A stretch of 64,000 nt of DNA from Emcibacter sp. (GTDB lineage: Bacteria; Pseudomonadota; Alphaproteobacteria; Sphingomonadales; Emcibacteraceae). A program made the translations under genes and the position numbers. This document shows positions 1 through 8,421 of this stretch, piece by piece. The notes beneath the pieces are model-generated. The model had not been told where the DNA came from. It saw only the letters and a program-made list of their open reading frames with translations, and made no database searches. Location: positions 2,156,001 to 2,220,000 of the forward strand of contig NZ_OY776217.1 in assembly GCF_963675455.1 (NCBI RefSeq), given 5' to 3'. Numbering within the stretch: the first letter of the stretch is position 1; every line of letters starts with the position of its first letter.

Positions 1-1
1 C

Positions 2-277
2 AAGTTCAAGGCTGAAGCCTACATCCTGACCAAGGAAGAGGGCGGTCGTCATACACCGTTCTTCACCAACTACCGTCCGCAGTTTTACTTCCGTACAACT
101 GACGTGACCGGTGTTGTGACCCTTCCGGAAGGTACGGAAATGGTTATGCCTGGTGACAATATTGCGGTTGATGTCGAGCTGATCGCTCCGATCGCCATGG
201 ACGAAGGTCTGCGTTTCGCCATCCGTGAAGGCGGTCGTACCGTCGGTGCCGGCGTCGTTGCCAAAGTTATCGAATAG
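2..277 (+). CDS. tuf: Elongation factor Tu, C-terminal part (5' end outside window)
   Basis: The frame open from base 2 to the TAG at 275-277 encodes the last 91 residues of EF-Tu, the GTPase that brings aminoacyl-tRNA to the ribosome. The segment covers most of beta-barrel domain 3, recognisable from GGRHTPFFTNYRPQFYFRT, LPEGTEMVMPGDN and the terminal RFAIREGGRTVGAGVV. The GTPase domain lies before the window. It sits 41 bases before rpsJ, the usual tuf-S10 order in proteobacteria. A stem-loop lies in the gap between them. Confidence 0.97.
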   Translation, partial: KFKAEAYILTKEEGGRHTPFFTNYRPQFYFRTTDVTGVVTLPEGTEMVMPGDNIAVDVELIAPIAMDEGLRFAIREGGRTVGAGVVAKVIE

Positions 278-291
278 TATTTACTTGGGAG

Positions 292-309
292 CGCGGGCGT
301 TAGCCCGCG
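292..309 (+). other. GC-rich stem-loop between tuf and rpsJ
   Basis: A perfect 7-bp inverted repeat, CGCGGGC / GCCCGCG, surrounds a 4-base loop. It ends only 9 bases before the rpsJ ATG and has no T run after it, so it is not a classical terminator. No clear Shine-Dalgarno sequence is visible between the hairpin and the start codon. It could be a processing, attenuation or translational-control element; the role is inference. Confidence 0.5.
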
Positions 310-318
310 TATTTAATT

Positions 319-636
319 ATGTTGGACTCACAAAATATACGTATCCGCCTCAAGGCGTTTGATCATCGCGTCCTGGACCAGGCTGCCGGTGAAATCGCCA
401 ATACGGCTAAAAGAACAGGCGCCAGCGTACGCGGCCCCATTCCAATGCCGACGCGGATTGAGAAATTCACGGTTCTGCGGTCTCCGCACGTGAACAAGAA
501 ATCACGGGAACAGTTCGAAATGCGCACACACAAGCGCCTTCTCGACATCGTTGAACCGACACCTCAGACAGTAGACGCGCTGATGAAGCTTGATCTTGCT
601 GCCGGGGTCGAAGTTGAAATCAAGCTGCAGGGGTAA
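319..636 (+). CDS. rpsJ: 30S ribosomal protein S10
   Basis: This 105-residue protein has the S10 signature start (QNIRIRLKAFDHRVLD) and the GPIPMPT and KKSREQFEMRTHKRL blocks. S10 is a 30S head protein and is also NusE, the partner of NusB in antitermination. It is first of the S10 operon here, and its stop overlaps the rplC start by one base (TAATG). Confidence 0.98.
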   Translation: MLDSQNIRIRLKAFDHRVLDQAAGEIANTAKRTGASVRGPIPMPTRIEKFTVLRSPHVNKKSREQFEMRTHKRLLDIVEPTPQTVDALMKLDLAAGVEVEIKLQG

Positions 637-1421
637 TGAGCATGCGTTCAGGACTTATTGCAAAAAAAGTAGGTATGTCACGGATTTTCGGCGAAGGCGG
701 AAAACACGTTCCGGTAACAATTCTGCATGTGGATAACCTTCAGGTCGTTTCTCACAAAACAACTGAAAAAGACGGTTACAACGCACTGCAGCTCGGTGCC
801 GGCAATGCCAAGGTCAAAAGAACTTCGCAGCAGATGCGCGGTCATTTTGCCAAATCCAAGGTTGAACCCAAAGCGAAACTCGCTGAATTCCGCGTAGCTG
901 ATGACGCCTTTATTGACGTCGGTGCGGAACTGAGCCCGGAACATTTTGTCACAGGACAGATGGTTGATGTTGCCGGTACCTCCAAAGGTAAAGGTTTTGC
1001 CGGTGGTATGAAGCGCCATAACTTTGGCGGTCTCCGTGCATCACATGGTGTGTCCGTATCCCACCGTTCACATGGCTCCACAGGTCAGTGTCAGGATCCG
1101 GGCCGCGTGTTCAAGGGCAAGAAAATGGCCGGACACATGGGTGACGAGCGTGTGACTATTCATAACCTTGAAGTGGTTGCCACAGACGTGGACGAGGGTC
1201 TGCTTCTGGTAAAGGGTGCTGTACCCGGTGCCAAGGGCGGCTGGATTTTAGTCAGTGATGCAGTGAAAAAAGCTCTGCCCGAAGGTGTGCCATATCCTGG
1301 TGCAGTCAAGGTTGCGGGTGCTCCTGTTGTCGAAGAAGCTCCGGCTGAGGAGGCTCCCGTACAGGAAGCCGATACAGCTGCAGAAGCTCCGGCTGACACT
1401 GCAGAAGAAAACAAGGAATAA
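636..1421 (+). CDS. rplC: 50S ribosomal protein L3
   Basis: The 261-residue L3 is recognised from the RSGLIAKKVGMSRIF start and the conserved GKGFAGGMKRHNF...ASHGVSVSHRSHGSTG core that reaches toward the peptidyl-transferase centre. The last 40 or so residues form an Ala/Glu/Pro-rich acidic tail, longer than the approximately 210-residue family norm. Such tails are common in alphaproteobacterial L3. The start overlaps the rpsJ stop. Confidence 0.98.
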   Translation: MSMRSGLIAKKVGMSRIFGEGGKHVPVTILHVDNLQVVSHKTTEKDGYNALQLGAGNAKVKRTSQQMRGHFAKSKVEPKAKLAEFRVADDAFIDVGAELSPEHFVTGQMVDVAGTSKGKGFAGGMKRHNFGGLRASHGVSVSHRSHGSTGQCQDPGRVFKGKKMAGHMGDERVTIHNLEVVATDVDEGLLLVKGAVPGAKGGWILVSDAVKKALPEGVPYPGAVKVAGAPVVEEAPAEEAPVQEADTAAEAPADTAEENKE

Positions 1422-1427
1422 CGACCG

Positions 1428-2048
1428 ATGAAAGCCGATGTATTTAAGCTTGATGCGAAAAAGGCTGGTGACGTCGATCTCGACGACGGCATCTTTGGTC
1501 TGCCCGAGCGCGCAGATGTTCTTCAGCGTGTAGTCGTGTGGCAGCTGGCCAAGCGCCGTGCCGGAACCCACAAAGTGGCGACCCGCGGTGAAGTGGCCGG
1601 TACAACAAAACGTCGCGGTCGCCAAAAAGGCGGCGGTACCGCTCGTCATGGTAACGGTAAAGTAAGCCAGTTCCGTGGTGGTGGTCGCGCATTTGGTCCG
1701 GTCGTACGCTCTCATGCACACGATCTGCCGAAGAAAATTCGCAAACTTGGCCTGAAAACAGCCCTGTCCAGCAAACTTGCCAATGGCAACCTGATTGTTC
1801 TGGATAGTGCGGACCTCAAGGCGCCGAAAACCAAGGATCTGGTAAAGGCGCTTGATAAGCTTGGTGTAAATAACGCCCTGTTTATTGATGGTGCCGAAGT
1901 CAGTGAAAACTTTAAACTCGCAGCTGCAAACATCCCTAACGTGGATGTACTGCCGAGCCAGGGCGCCAATGTCTATGACATTCTGCGTCGCCAGAAACTG
2001 GTTCTGACCAAAGCAGCCGTGGAAAGCCTGACGGAGAGGCTGAAATGA
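1428..2048 (+). CDS. rplD: 50S ribosomal protein L4
   Basis: The 206-residue protein has the L4 extended loop (GTKRRGRQKGGGTARHG, then RGGGRAFGP) that lines the exit tunnel, and an Rossmann-like C-terminal half. In E. coli L4 is the autogenous repressor of the S10 operon; nothing here shows whether that holds. The stop overlaps the rplW start by four bases (ATGA). Confidence 0.98.
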   Translation: MKADVFKLDAKKAGDVDLDDGIFGLPERADVLQRVVVWQLAKRRAGTHKVATRGEVAGTTKRRGRQKGGGTARHGNGKVSQFRGGGRAFGPVVRSHAHDLPKKIRKLGLKTALSSKLANGNLIVLDSADLKAPKTKDLVKALDKLGVNNALFIDGAEVSENFKLAAANIPNVDVLPSQGANVYDILRRQKLVLTKAAVESLTERLK

Positions 2049-2338
2049 GTGAATTGAAACATTACGATACAATTCTTGGTCCAGTGATCACCGAGAAGTC
2101 CACCATGGTTTCAGAATATAACCAGGTGGTTTTCCGGGTGCCGTTGACTGCCACCAAGCCGGAAATCAAAAGTGCTGTTGAAGCATTGTTTGACGTCAAG
2201 GTCGAAGCAGTGAACACCATCCGTGTCAAAGGTAAGGTAAAACGTTTCCGTGGCCACAAAGGTCGTCGGAACGATTACAAAAAAGCGATGGTCAGACTGG
2301 CTGAAGGTCAGTCCATCGATGTGACGACGGGGATCTAA
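2045..2338 (+). CDS. rplW: 50S ribosomal protein L23
   Basis: This 97-residue protein sits at the tunnel exit, where L23 docks trigger factor and SRP. Typical motifs are ILGPVITEKST near the N-terminus and VNTIRVKGKVKRFRGHKGRR in the second half. It is translationally coupled to rplD through a 4-base overlap and is followed two bases later by rplB. Confidence 0.98.
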   Translation: MSELKHYDTILGPVITEKSTMVSEYNQVVFRVPLTATKPEIKSAVEALFDVKVEAVNTIRVKGKVKRFRGHKGRRNDYKKAMVRLAEGQSIDVTTGI

Positions 2339-2340
2339 CA

Positions 2341-3174
2341 ATGGCTTTGAAAACATTTAATCCGACAACACCCAGCCAGCGTTCGCTGGTTCAGGTGGAT
2401 CGTTCAGAACTCTGGAAAGGCAAACCCGTCAAGTCACTGACCGAAGGTTTGACCAAATCAGGTGGACGTAACAACGCTGGTCGTATTACTGCCCGTCGCC
2501 GTGGCGGCGGTCACAAACGGGCTTACCGTCTGGTTGACTTCAGGCGTCGCAAATGGGACATGGAAGCAACTGTACAGCGCCTGGAATATGATCCGAACCG
2601 GACAGCTTTTATTGCCCTGGTTGAATATGCAGACGGCGAACAGGCCTATATCCTTGCTCCCCAGCGTATTACTGAAGGCGACAAAATTATCGCCGGTGAA
2701 AAAGTGGATGTGAAACCCGGCAACGCGATGCCGTTGTACAGCATTCCGGTTGGTTCCATTGTTCACAATGTTGAACTGAAACCTGGCAAGGGCGGTCAGA
2801 TTGCCCGTTCAGCCGGTTCCTACGTTCAGGTAACCGGTCGCGACCAGGGCTATGTCCTTGTCCGCTTGTCTTCCGGTGAACAGCGTTACATTCGGTCCGA
2901 TTGTATGGCCACCGTTGGTGCGGTGTCCAACTCTGACCATCAGAACATCAAACTGGCGAAAGCCGGCCGCAGCCGCTGGCTTGGTAAACGCCCGTCTGTC
3001 CGTGGTGTTGCGATGAACCCGATTGATCACCCGCATGGTGGTGGTGAGGGTCGTACTTCCGGTGGTCGTCATCCTGTGACACCCTGGGGTAAACCGACCA
3101 AGGGTAAACGCACCCGTAGCAACAAGTCGACGGATCGCTATATTCTGCGGTCCCGTCACGAGCGCAAGAAATAA
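2341..3174 (+). CDS. rplB: 50S ribosomal protein L2
   Basis: The 277-residue L2 is needed for subunit joining and peptidyl transfer. The sequence shows the family landmarks GGRNNAGRITARRRGGGHKR, the central OB/SH3-like domains and the C-terminal GVAMNPIDHPHGGGEG with the conserved histidine. Length is normal (about 275). Confidence 0.99.
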   Translation: MALKTFNPTTPSQRSLVQVDRSELWKGKPVKSLTEGLTKSGGRNNAGRITARRRGGGHKRAYRLVDFRRRKWDMEATVQRLEYDPNRTAFIALVEYADGEQAYILAPQRITEGDKIIAGEKVDVKPGNAMPLYSIPVGSIVHNVELKPGKGGQIARSAGSYVQVTGRDQGYVLVRLSSGEQRYIRSDCMATVGAVSNSDHQNIKLAKAGRSRWLGKRPSVRGVAMNPIDHPHGGGEGRTSGGRHPVTPWGKPTKGKRTRSNKSTDRYILRSRHERKK

Positions 3175-3186
3175 GGAGACAGACGA

Positions 3187-3465
3187 ATGGCACGTTCAGT
3201 ATGGAAAGGTCCGTTTGTCGATCTGCATCTTCTCAAGAAGTCAGAATCTATGACGGAATCCGGTAAAAACTCACCGATCAAGACATGGTCTCGTCGGTCG
3301 ACTATTTTACCACAATTTGTTGGGCAGACTTTTAATGTCCATAACGGTCACAAATTTATCCCTGTGTATGTCACAGAGGATATGGTTGGCCACAAACTTG
3401 GTGAATTTGCGCCGACACGGACCTACTACGGTCACGGTGCAGACAAAAAAGCGAAGAAGAGGTAA
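3187..3465 (+). CDS. rpsS: 30S ribosomal protein S19
   Basis: The 92-residue S19 binds the 30S head together with S13. It has the standard ARSVWKGPFVDLHLLKK start, the RRSTILPQFVGQTFNVHNG core and the KLGEFAPTRTY C-terminal motif. An AAGGAGA ribosome-binding site lies 6-12 bases upstream of the ATG. Confidence 0.98.
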   Translation: MARSVWKGPFVDLHLLKKSESMTESGKNSPIKTWSRRSTILPQFVGQTFNVHNGHKFIPVYVTEDMVGHKLGEFAPTRTYYGHGADKKAKKR

Positions 3466-3471
3466 AGGACA

Positions 3472-3852
3472 GTGGGTAAAACATCAGCACCACGCCGCGT
3501 TGCCGAAAACGAAGCTCTGGCAGTTGCCAATATGGTTCGTATCAGCCCCCAGAAACTTAATCTGGTGGCCGGCATTATTCGCGGTCAGAAAGTAGAGAAG
3601 GCGCTAGCTGACCTGACTTTCTCCAAACGCCGTATTGCCAAGGATGTAAAGAAGGTTCTTGAGTCTGCCGTTGCGAACGCGGAAAACAACCATGGTCTCG
3701 ATGTGGACAATCTGGTTGTAGCAGAGGCAAGTGTCGGCAAGTCACTGGTCATGAAACGCTTTCGTCCGCGGGCCCGTGGTCGTACAGGCAAAATTTTGAA
3801 ACCTTTCAGCCGGATCCGCATTGTGGTCCGCGAGGTTGAGGAGAGCGAATAA
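3472..3852 (+). CDS. rplV: 50S ribosomal protein L22
   Basis: The 126-residue L22 lines the peptide exit tunnel. The GTG start at 3472 fits the expected length and follows an AGGACA site. Motifs include VRISPQKLNLVAGIIRGQKVE and the beta-hairpin region KRFRPRARGR. The stop overlaps the rpsC ATG by one base. Confidence 0.97.
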   Translation: MGKTSAPRRVAENEALAVANMVRISPQKLNLVAGIIRGQKVEKALADLTFSKRRIAKDVKKVLESAVANAENNHGLDVDNLVVAEASVGKSLVMKRFRPRARGRTGKILKPFSRIRIVVREVEESE

Positions 3853-4553
3853 TGGGTCAGAAGGTAAATCCAATTGGTCTTCGTGTCGGTATTAACCGCA
3901 CCTGGGACTCTCGCTGGTACGCAGAAGGCGAGGAGTATGGCACTCTTCTGCATGAAGACCTTGCGATCCGTAATTTCATAATGACAGAGCTCAAGCAGGC
4001 AGGCGTAAGCCGCGTTGTGATTGAACGTCCGGCGAAGAAAGCCCGCGTGACTATTTATTCAGCCCGTCCGGGTGTGATTATCGGCAAAAAAGGCGCAGAC
4101 ATTGAAAAACTGCGTCAGAAAATTGCCGGCATGACCAAAGCCACTGACGTAAGCCTGAATATTGTTGAAATCCGCAAGCCGGAAATCGATGCCCAGCTGG
4201 TTGCCGACAATGTGGCCCAGCAGCTGGAACGCCGTGTTGCCTTCCGTCGCGCCATGAAACGCGTGATGCAGAGCGCCATGCGTCTAGGCGCCCTGGGGAT
4301 CCGGATCAACAGCGCCGGCCGTCTTGGTGGTGCAGAGATCGCCCGTACAGAATGGTATCGTGAGGGTCGTGTGCCGCTGCACACATTCCGTTCCGATATT
4401 GACTATGCGGAGAGCAAAGCCCAGACACCTTATGGCATCATCGGCATCAAGGTATGGATTTATAAAGGCGATATCATGGAACATGATCCCATGGCCCGTG
4501 ACAATCGCATTAACGATCAGCAGAAATCTGCTGGCGGCGGCAAAGGCCGTTAA
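3852..4553 (+). CDS. rpsC: 30S ribosomal protein S3
   Basis: The 233-residue S3 is part of the mRNA entry tunnel and helicase site. It begins with GQKVNPIGLRVGINR and contains the KH domain with the GVIIGKKGADI loop at about residues 75-86, followed by the S3 C-terminal domain. Length and order are standard. Confidence 0.98.
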   Translation: MGQKVNPIGLRVGINRTWDSRWYAEGEEYGTLLHEDLAIRNFIMTELKQAGVSRVVIERPAKKARVTIYSARPGVIIGKKGADIEKLRQKIAGMTKATDVSLNIVEIRKPEIDAQLVADNVAQQLERRVAFRRAMKRVMQSAMRLGALGIRINSAGRLGGAEIARTEWYREGRVPLHTFRSDIDYAESKAQTPYGIIGIKVWIYKGDIMEHDPMARDNRINDQQKSAGGGKGR

Positions 4554-4573
4554 GGGAAATTTGAGGTAAGACT

Positions 4574-4987
4574 ATGCTTCAGCCGAAAAGAACTAAATTT
4601 CGCAAAGCCCATAAAGGCCGCATTCACGGGAATGCCAAAGGCGGTACGTCACTGACTTTTGGTGCCTATGGTCTGAAAGCTTTGCAGCCCGAGCGAATTA
4701 CTGCCCGCCAGATTGAGGCCGCACGTCGCGCCATGACCCGTCACATTAAACGTGCCGGTAAAATCTGGATCCGTGTTTTCCCGGATGTGCCAGTTTCCTC
4801 CAAACCTGCCGAAGTCCGTATGGGTAAAGGTAAAGGTTCGCCGGAATATTGGGCATGCCGTGTAAAACCGGGCCGTATTCTTTTTGAAATGGATGGTGTG
4901 CCCCAGGATCTGGCTCGTGAAGCCTTTGATCGTGCAGCCGCCAAATTGCCGATCGCGACGCGTTTTGTAACGCGTCTCGGTGAATAA
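4574..4987 (+). CDS. rplP: 50S ribosomal protein L16
   Basis: The 137-residue L16 organises the A-site tRNA binding region. It shows MLQPKRTKFRKAHKGR at the start, the RHIKRAGKIWIRVFPD core and MGKGKGSPEYWACRVKPG. It follows rpsC in the canonical order after a 20-base gap. Confidence 0.98.
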   Translation: MLQPKRTKFRKAHKGRIHGNAKGGTSLTFGAYGLKALQPERITARQIEAARRAMTRHIKRAGKIWIRVFPDVPVSSKPAEVRMGKGKGSPEYWACRVKPGRILFEMDGVPQDLAREAFDRAAAKLPIATRFVTRLGE

Positions 4988-5002
4988 GTAGGAGAGTTCG
5001 TG

Positions 5003-5197
5003 ATGAAAGCGTCAGAACTTCGTGAAAAGTCTGTTGAAGAGCTGGAAGGTCAGCTCGTAGATCTGAAAAAAGAGCAGTTTAACCTGCGTTTTCAGGGTGC
5101 GACCGCCCAGCTGGAAAATACGGCTCGTGTGCGTCAGGTTCGTCGGGATATTGCCCGTATCCGGACGTTGGTTAATGAAAAACGTGCCAGCGCGTAA
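5003..5197 (+). CDS. rpmC: 50S ribosomal protein L29
   Basis: This 64-residue helical protein lies near the tunnel exit. MKASELREKSVEELE and LKKEQFNLRFQGATAQLENT are typical of L29. An in-frame GTG directly before the ATG (at 5000) could also start it; the GGAG at 4991 suits either start. Confidence 0.96.
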   Translation: MKASELREKSVEELEGQLVDLKKEQFNLRFQGATAQLENTARVRQVRRDIARIRTLVNEKRASA

Positions 5198-5216
5198 TTA
5201 ATTTGAGGGTCTAAAG

Positions 5217-5450
5217 ATGCCTAAACGTATTTTGCAAGGTGAAGTTGTCAGCGACAAAAATGACAAAACTGTAGTGGTTCTTGTCGAGCGTCGTTTCAAA
5301 CACCCTCTGCTTAAGAAAGTTGTGCGCAGCAGTAAAAAATATCATGCGCATGATGAAGACAATAAGTGCCAGGTAGGCGACACTGTTCGTATCGAGGAAT
5401 GTCGTCCTATCTCTAAGAAAAAATCCTGGAAAGTGGTGCAGGACGCGTAA
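5217..5450 (+). CDS. rpsQ: 30S ribosomal protein S17
   Basis: The 77-residue OB-fold S17 binds 16S helix 11. Landmarks are PKRILQGEVVSDKNDKTVVV and the DEDNKCQVGDTVRIEECRP signature. A short AT-rich gap of 49 bases separates it from rplN. Confidence 0.98.
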   Translation: MPKRILQGEVVSDKNDKTVVVLVERRFKHPLLKKVVRSSKKYHAHDEDNKCQVGDTVRIEECRPISKKKSWKVVQDA

Positions 5451-5499
5451 ATAACGTCCTGGAAGTTAAGTTAATTAATATAGATATTGGAATAGACCA

Positions 5500-5868
5500 A
5501 TGATTCAAATGCAAACCAATCTTGACGTTGCCGACAACTCTGGTGCTCGCCGGGTTCAGTGCATCAAGGTGCTCGGTGGTTCCAAACGGAAAACTGCCGG
5601 TGTCGGCGATATCATTGTCGTCAGCGTAAAGGAAGCAATTCCGCGCGGACGCGTGAAAAAAGGTCAGGTGCATCGTGCAGTGATTGTGCGTACGGCAAAA
5701 GAAGTGAAGCGCTCTGACGGCACTTCAATTCGTTTTGACCGCAACGCCGCAGTTCTGATTAACAAACAGAACGAACCGATCGGCACACGCATCTTCGGCC
5801 CAGTTGTGCGTGAACTGCGTGCTGCAAAACAGATGAAAATTATTTCTCTGGCTCCGGAGGTTCTGTAA
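5500..5868 (+). CDS. rplN: 50S ribosomal protein L14
   Basis: The 122-residue L14, a subunit-interface protein, starts MIQMQTNLDVADNSGARR and contains the GGSKRKTAGVGDIIVVSVKEA block and the C-terminal IFGPVVRELR. The stop overlaps the rplX ATG by one base, suggesting coupled translation. Confidence 0.98.
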   Translation: MIQMQTNLDVADNSGARRVQCIKVLGGSKRKTAGVGDIIVVSVKEAIPRGRVKKGQVHRAVIVRTAKEVKRSDGTSIRFDRNAAVLINKQNEPIGTRIFGPVVRELRAAKQMKIISLAPEVL

Positions 5869-6197
5869 TGGCTAAAAATGCTAAGTACAAAATCAGGAAG
5901 GGCGATGAAGTTATCGTTCTGACTGGAAAGGACAAAGGCAAATCTGGTGAGATCATCAAGATGCTGCCGTCCGAAGGCCGTGCCGTAGTGCAGGGTGTGA
6001 ATATGGTGAAACGCCATACACGTCCGTCCCAGACTACCCAGGGCGGGATTGTTACGAAAGAAGCGACAATCCACGTATCCAACCTGGCTCTGAAGGACCC
6101 GAAAACAGGCAAGCCTACCAAAGTTGGTATCAAAGTTGAAAAAGACGGCACGAAGGTTCGTGTTGCCAAAGCATCAGGGGAGGCTATTGATGGCTAA
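5868..6197 (+). CDS. rplX: 50S ribosomal protein L24
   Basis: The 109-residue L24, an assembly initiator of the 50S subunit, has the KOW motif KIRKGDEVIVLTGKDKGKSG near the N-terminus and VNMVKRHTRP in the middle. Its 3' end overlaps the rplE start by eight bases. Confidence 0.97.
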   Translation: MAKNAKYKIRKGDEVIVLTGKDKGKSGEIIKMLPSEGRAVVQGVNMVKRHTRPSQTTQGGIVTKEATIHVSNLALKDPKTGKPTKVGIKVEKDGTKVRVAKASGEAIDG

Positions 6198-6741
6198 TTA
6201 TACTCCTCGTTTGCGTGAGGTCTATGAGACGGAAGTCAAGGCCAGAATGCAGGAGAAATTTGCATACAAGAATGTTATGCAGATGCCAAAGCTCGACAAG
6301 ATCGTCCTCAATATGGGCGTTGGCGAAGCTGTTGCCGATTCCAAGAAAGTGAAAAAGGCCGTTGAGGAAATGGCCCTGATCGCTGGTCAGCAGCCGGTGA
6401 CTACCCGCGCCAAAAAGTCGATTGCCGGCTTTAAAGTGCGTGAAGAAATGCCGCTTGGTTGTAAAGTGACCCTGCGTGGTAACCGCATGTATGAGTTTCT
6501 GGATCGTCTGATCCAGGTGGCTCTGCCCCGTGTGCGTGACTTCCGTGGTGTGAACGGCAAAAGCTTTGACGGTCGCGGCAACTATGCCCTGGGCCTGAAA
6601 GAACAGCTCGTATTTCCCGAAATCAGCTACGATCAGGTAGATGATGTTCGGGGAATGGATATCATTATCTGTACGACGGCTGAAACCGACGAAGAAGCTA
6701 AAGAGCTTCTGGCCGGTTTCCAGATGCCGTTTTCAAACTGA
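6190..6741 (+). CDS. rplE: 50S ribosomal protein L5
   Basis: The 183-residue L5 binds 5S rRNA and contacts P-site tRNA. The start at the ATG of MANYTPRLREVYE was chosen because this matches the L5 N-terminus; a longer open frame upstream lies inside rplX. Internal motifs are MQMPKLDKIVLNMGVGEA, KKSIAGFKVREEMPLGCKVT and a C-terminal FPEISYDQVDDVRGMD. An AGGGGAGG site lies inside the rplX end. Confidence 0.97.
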   Translation: MANYTPRLREVYETEVKARMQEKFAYKNVMQMPKLDKIVLNMGVGEAVADSKKVKKAVEEMALIAGQQPVTTRAKKSIAGFKVREEMPLGCKVTLRGNRMYEFLDRLIQVALPRVRDFRGVNGKSFDGRGNYALGLKEQLVFPEISYDQVDDVRGMDIIICTTAETDEEAKELLAGFQMPFSN

Positions 6742-6766
6742 TTGAAACGGCAGGAGGACTTGAATA

Positions 6767-7072
6767 ATGGCTAAAACTAGCGCCGTTGAGAAGAATATGA
6801 AGAGGCAACGTCTGGTCGCAAAATATGCCGCCAAACGCGCCGCCCTGAAGAAAGCTGCGGTAGATGCCGATCTGTCGCCTGATGAGCAGTTCATGGCCCG
6901 GCTCAAGCTGGCTAAACTGCCGCGCAACAGCGCACAAACTCGTGTGCGGAACCGTTGCCAGGTGAATGGTCGCCCCCGTGGTTATCATCGCAAGTTTAAA
7001 ATGTCTCGTGTTTCACTCCGTGAACTGGCCTCGATCGGTCAGCTTCCCGGTGTCGTGAAATCGAGCTGGTAA
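6767..7072 (+). CDS. rpsN: 30S ribosomal protein S14 (zinc-independent type)
   Basis: The 101-residue protein is of the longer C-minus S14 class. It lacks the CXXC pairs of the short zinc-binding form. The RNRCQVNGRPRGYHRKF and SRVSLRELASIGQLPGV motifs identify it. An AGGAGG site precedes the start. Confidence 0.97.
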   Translation: MAKTSAVEKNMKRQRLVAKYAAKRAALKKAAVDADLSPDEQFMARLKLAKLPRNSAQTRVRNRCQVNGRPRGYHRKFKMSRVSLRELASIGQLPGVVKSSW

Positions 7073-7085
7073 GGAGGACTGACAG

Positions 7086-7484
7086 ATGTCTATGAGTGAT
7101 CCTCTGGCAGATATGCTGACACGTATCCGAAATGGACAGCGTGCAAACAAAAAAGTGATTTCCTCTCCGGCTTCCAAAATGCGTCAGCGTATTCTGGATG
7201 TGCTGGAGCGCGAAGGCTACATCCGTGGTTACAGCCGTAATGACGGTGAGGCCGGAAAAGCTGAAATCAGCATCGAACTGAAATATCATGAGGGCTTGCC
7301 CGTGATCCAGGAAATCACACGTGTTTCCAAACCGGGTCGTCGGGTTTATTCCTCTGTGAATGACCTGCCGCGGGTACGCAATGGTCTTGGTATTTCCATC
7401 GTTTCAACCCCCAAAGGTGTTCTTTCCGACGCAGAAGCACGTGCTGAAAACGTTGGTGGCGAGATCATCTGTACAGTATTCTAA
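7086..7484 (+). CDS. rpsH: 30S ribosomal protein S8
   Basis: The 132-residue S8 binds the centre of the 16S central domain and in E. coli represses the spc operon. It begins MSMSDPLADMLTRIRNGQ and ends with the typical GLGISIVSTPKGVLSD and GGEIICTVF. A strong AAGGAGG site lies before the start. Confidence 0.98.
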   Translation: MSMSDPLADMLTRIRNGQRANKKVISSPASKMRQRILDVLEREGYIRGYSRNDGEAGKAEISIELKYHEGLPVIQEITRVSKPGRRVYSSVNDLPRVRNGLGISIVSTPKGVLSDAEARAENVGGEIICTVF

Positions 7485-7495
7485 GGAGATCCGGT

Positions 7496-8029
7496 ATGTC
7501 ACGTATTGGTAAGAAACCTGTTGCTGTACCTCAGGGTGTGGAAGCAAACCTCGACGGCCGAGCCCTTAAGATCAAAGGCCCGAAAGGCGAACTGGCCATG
7601 ACCTTTATGGATGAAGTGGACGTTAAGCTGGAAGATGGTCAGATCAGCGTAATGCCGATCGGCGACAGCAAACGCGCACGTTCCATGTGGGGGATGCAGC
7701 GCACCCTGGCGGATAACCTGGTCATAGGCGTAACCGACGGCTTTTCCAAACAGCTTCAGCTGAATGGTGTGGGTTATCGTGCGTCTGTGCAGGGAAACAA
7801 TATCCAGCTGCAGCTTGGCTACAGCCACGATGTTATTTTTCCGATCCCGGAAGGCATTGATGTGAAATGCCCGGACCAGACAACAATTATTGTCTCCGGC
7901 ATTGATAAACAGAAAGTTGGCCAAGTTGCGGCAGAAATTCGTAAGTGGCGTAAGCCCGAGCCTTATAAAGGCAAGGGTATCAAATACGCTGACGAATATA
8001 TCTTCCGTAAAGAAGGCAAGAAAAAATAA
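7496..8029 (+). CDS. rplF: 50S ribosomal protein L6
   Basis: The 177-residue L6 near the factor-binding site has two repeated folds. It shows SRIGKKPVAVPQGVE, the LQLNGVGYRASVQGN central strand, and the C-terminal signature RKWRKPEPYKGKGIKYADE. Confidence 0.98.
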   Translation: MSRIGKKPVAVPQGVEANLDGRALKIKGPKGELAMTFMDEVDVKLEDGQISVMPIGDSKRARSMWGMQRTLADNLVIGVTDGFSKQLQLNGVGYRASVQGNNIQLQLGYSHDVIFPIPEGIDVKCPDQTTIIVSGIDKQKVGQVAAEIRKWRKPEPYKGKGIKYADEYIFRKEGKKK

Positions 8030-8041
8030 TAGGTGGTCGTC

Positions 8042-8404
8042 ATGGCAAATGCTGAAAAACTATTTAAACGTCGTCGCCAGCGGGTTCGTACACAGATCCG
8101 CAAGGTGGCAGCAGGGCGGCCGCGTCTCTCAATTCACCGTACTAACCAGCATATCTATGCCCAGGTTATCGACGATGAAAAGGGCGTAACGGTTGCAGCA
8201 GCATCCACACTGGATGCGGACCTGCGGAGCAAACTTACGAACGGTTGCAATGCAAACGCAGCTGTTGAAGTTGGAAAATTGATCGCAGACCGCGCCAAAA
8301 GCGCCGGTGTTGAGCAGGTTGTATTTGATCGTGGTGGATTTCTCTTCCACGGTCGGGTCAAAGCCCTGGCAGACGCCGCGCGTGAAGCTGGTCTCAATTT
8401 CTAA
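8042..8404 (+). CDS. rplR: 50S ribosomal protein L18
   Basis: The 120-residue L18 binds 5S rRNA with L5 and L25. The ATG at 8042 was preferred to the in-frame GTG at 8033 because MANAEKLFKRRRQRVR is the normal start and AGGTGG lies at a good distance. RPRLSIHRTNQHIYAQVIDD and the C-terminal VVFDRGGFLFHGRVKALAD are typical. Confidence 0.97.
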   Translation: MANAEKLFKRRRQRVRTQIRKVAAGRPRLSIHRTNQHIYAQVIDDEKGVTVAAASTLDADLRSKLTNGCNANAAVEVGKLIADRAKSAGVEQVVFDRGGFLFHGRVKALADAAREAGLNF

Positions 8405-8421
8405 GATAGAGGAAAGACAGT

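Noticed and set aside
1248..2072. 274-codon minus-strand frame across rplC-rplD-rplW
   Set aside because: It spans several ribosomal genes antisense and is explained by their codon bias.
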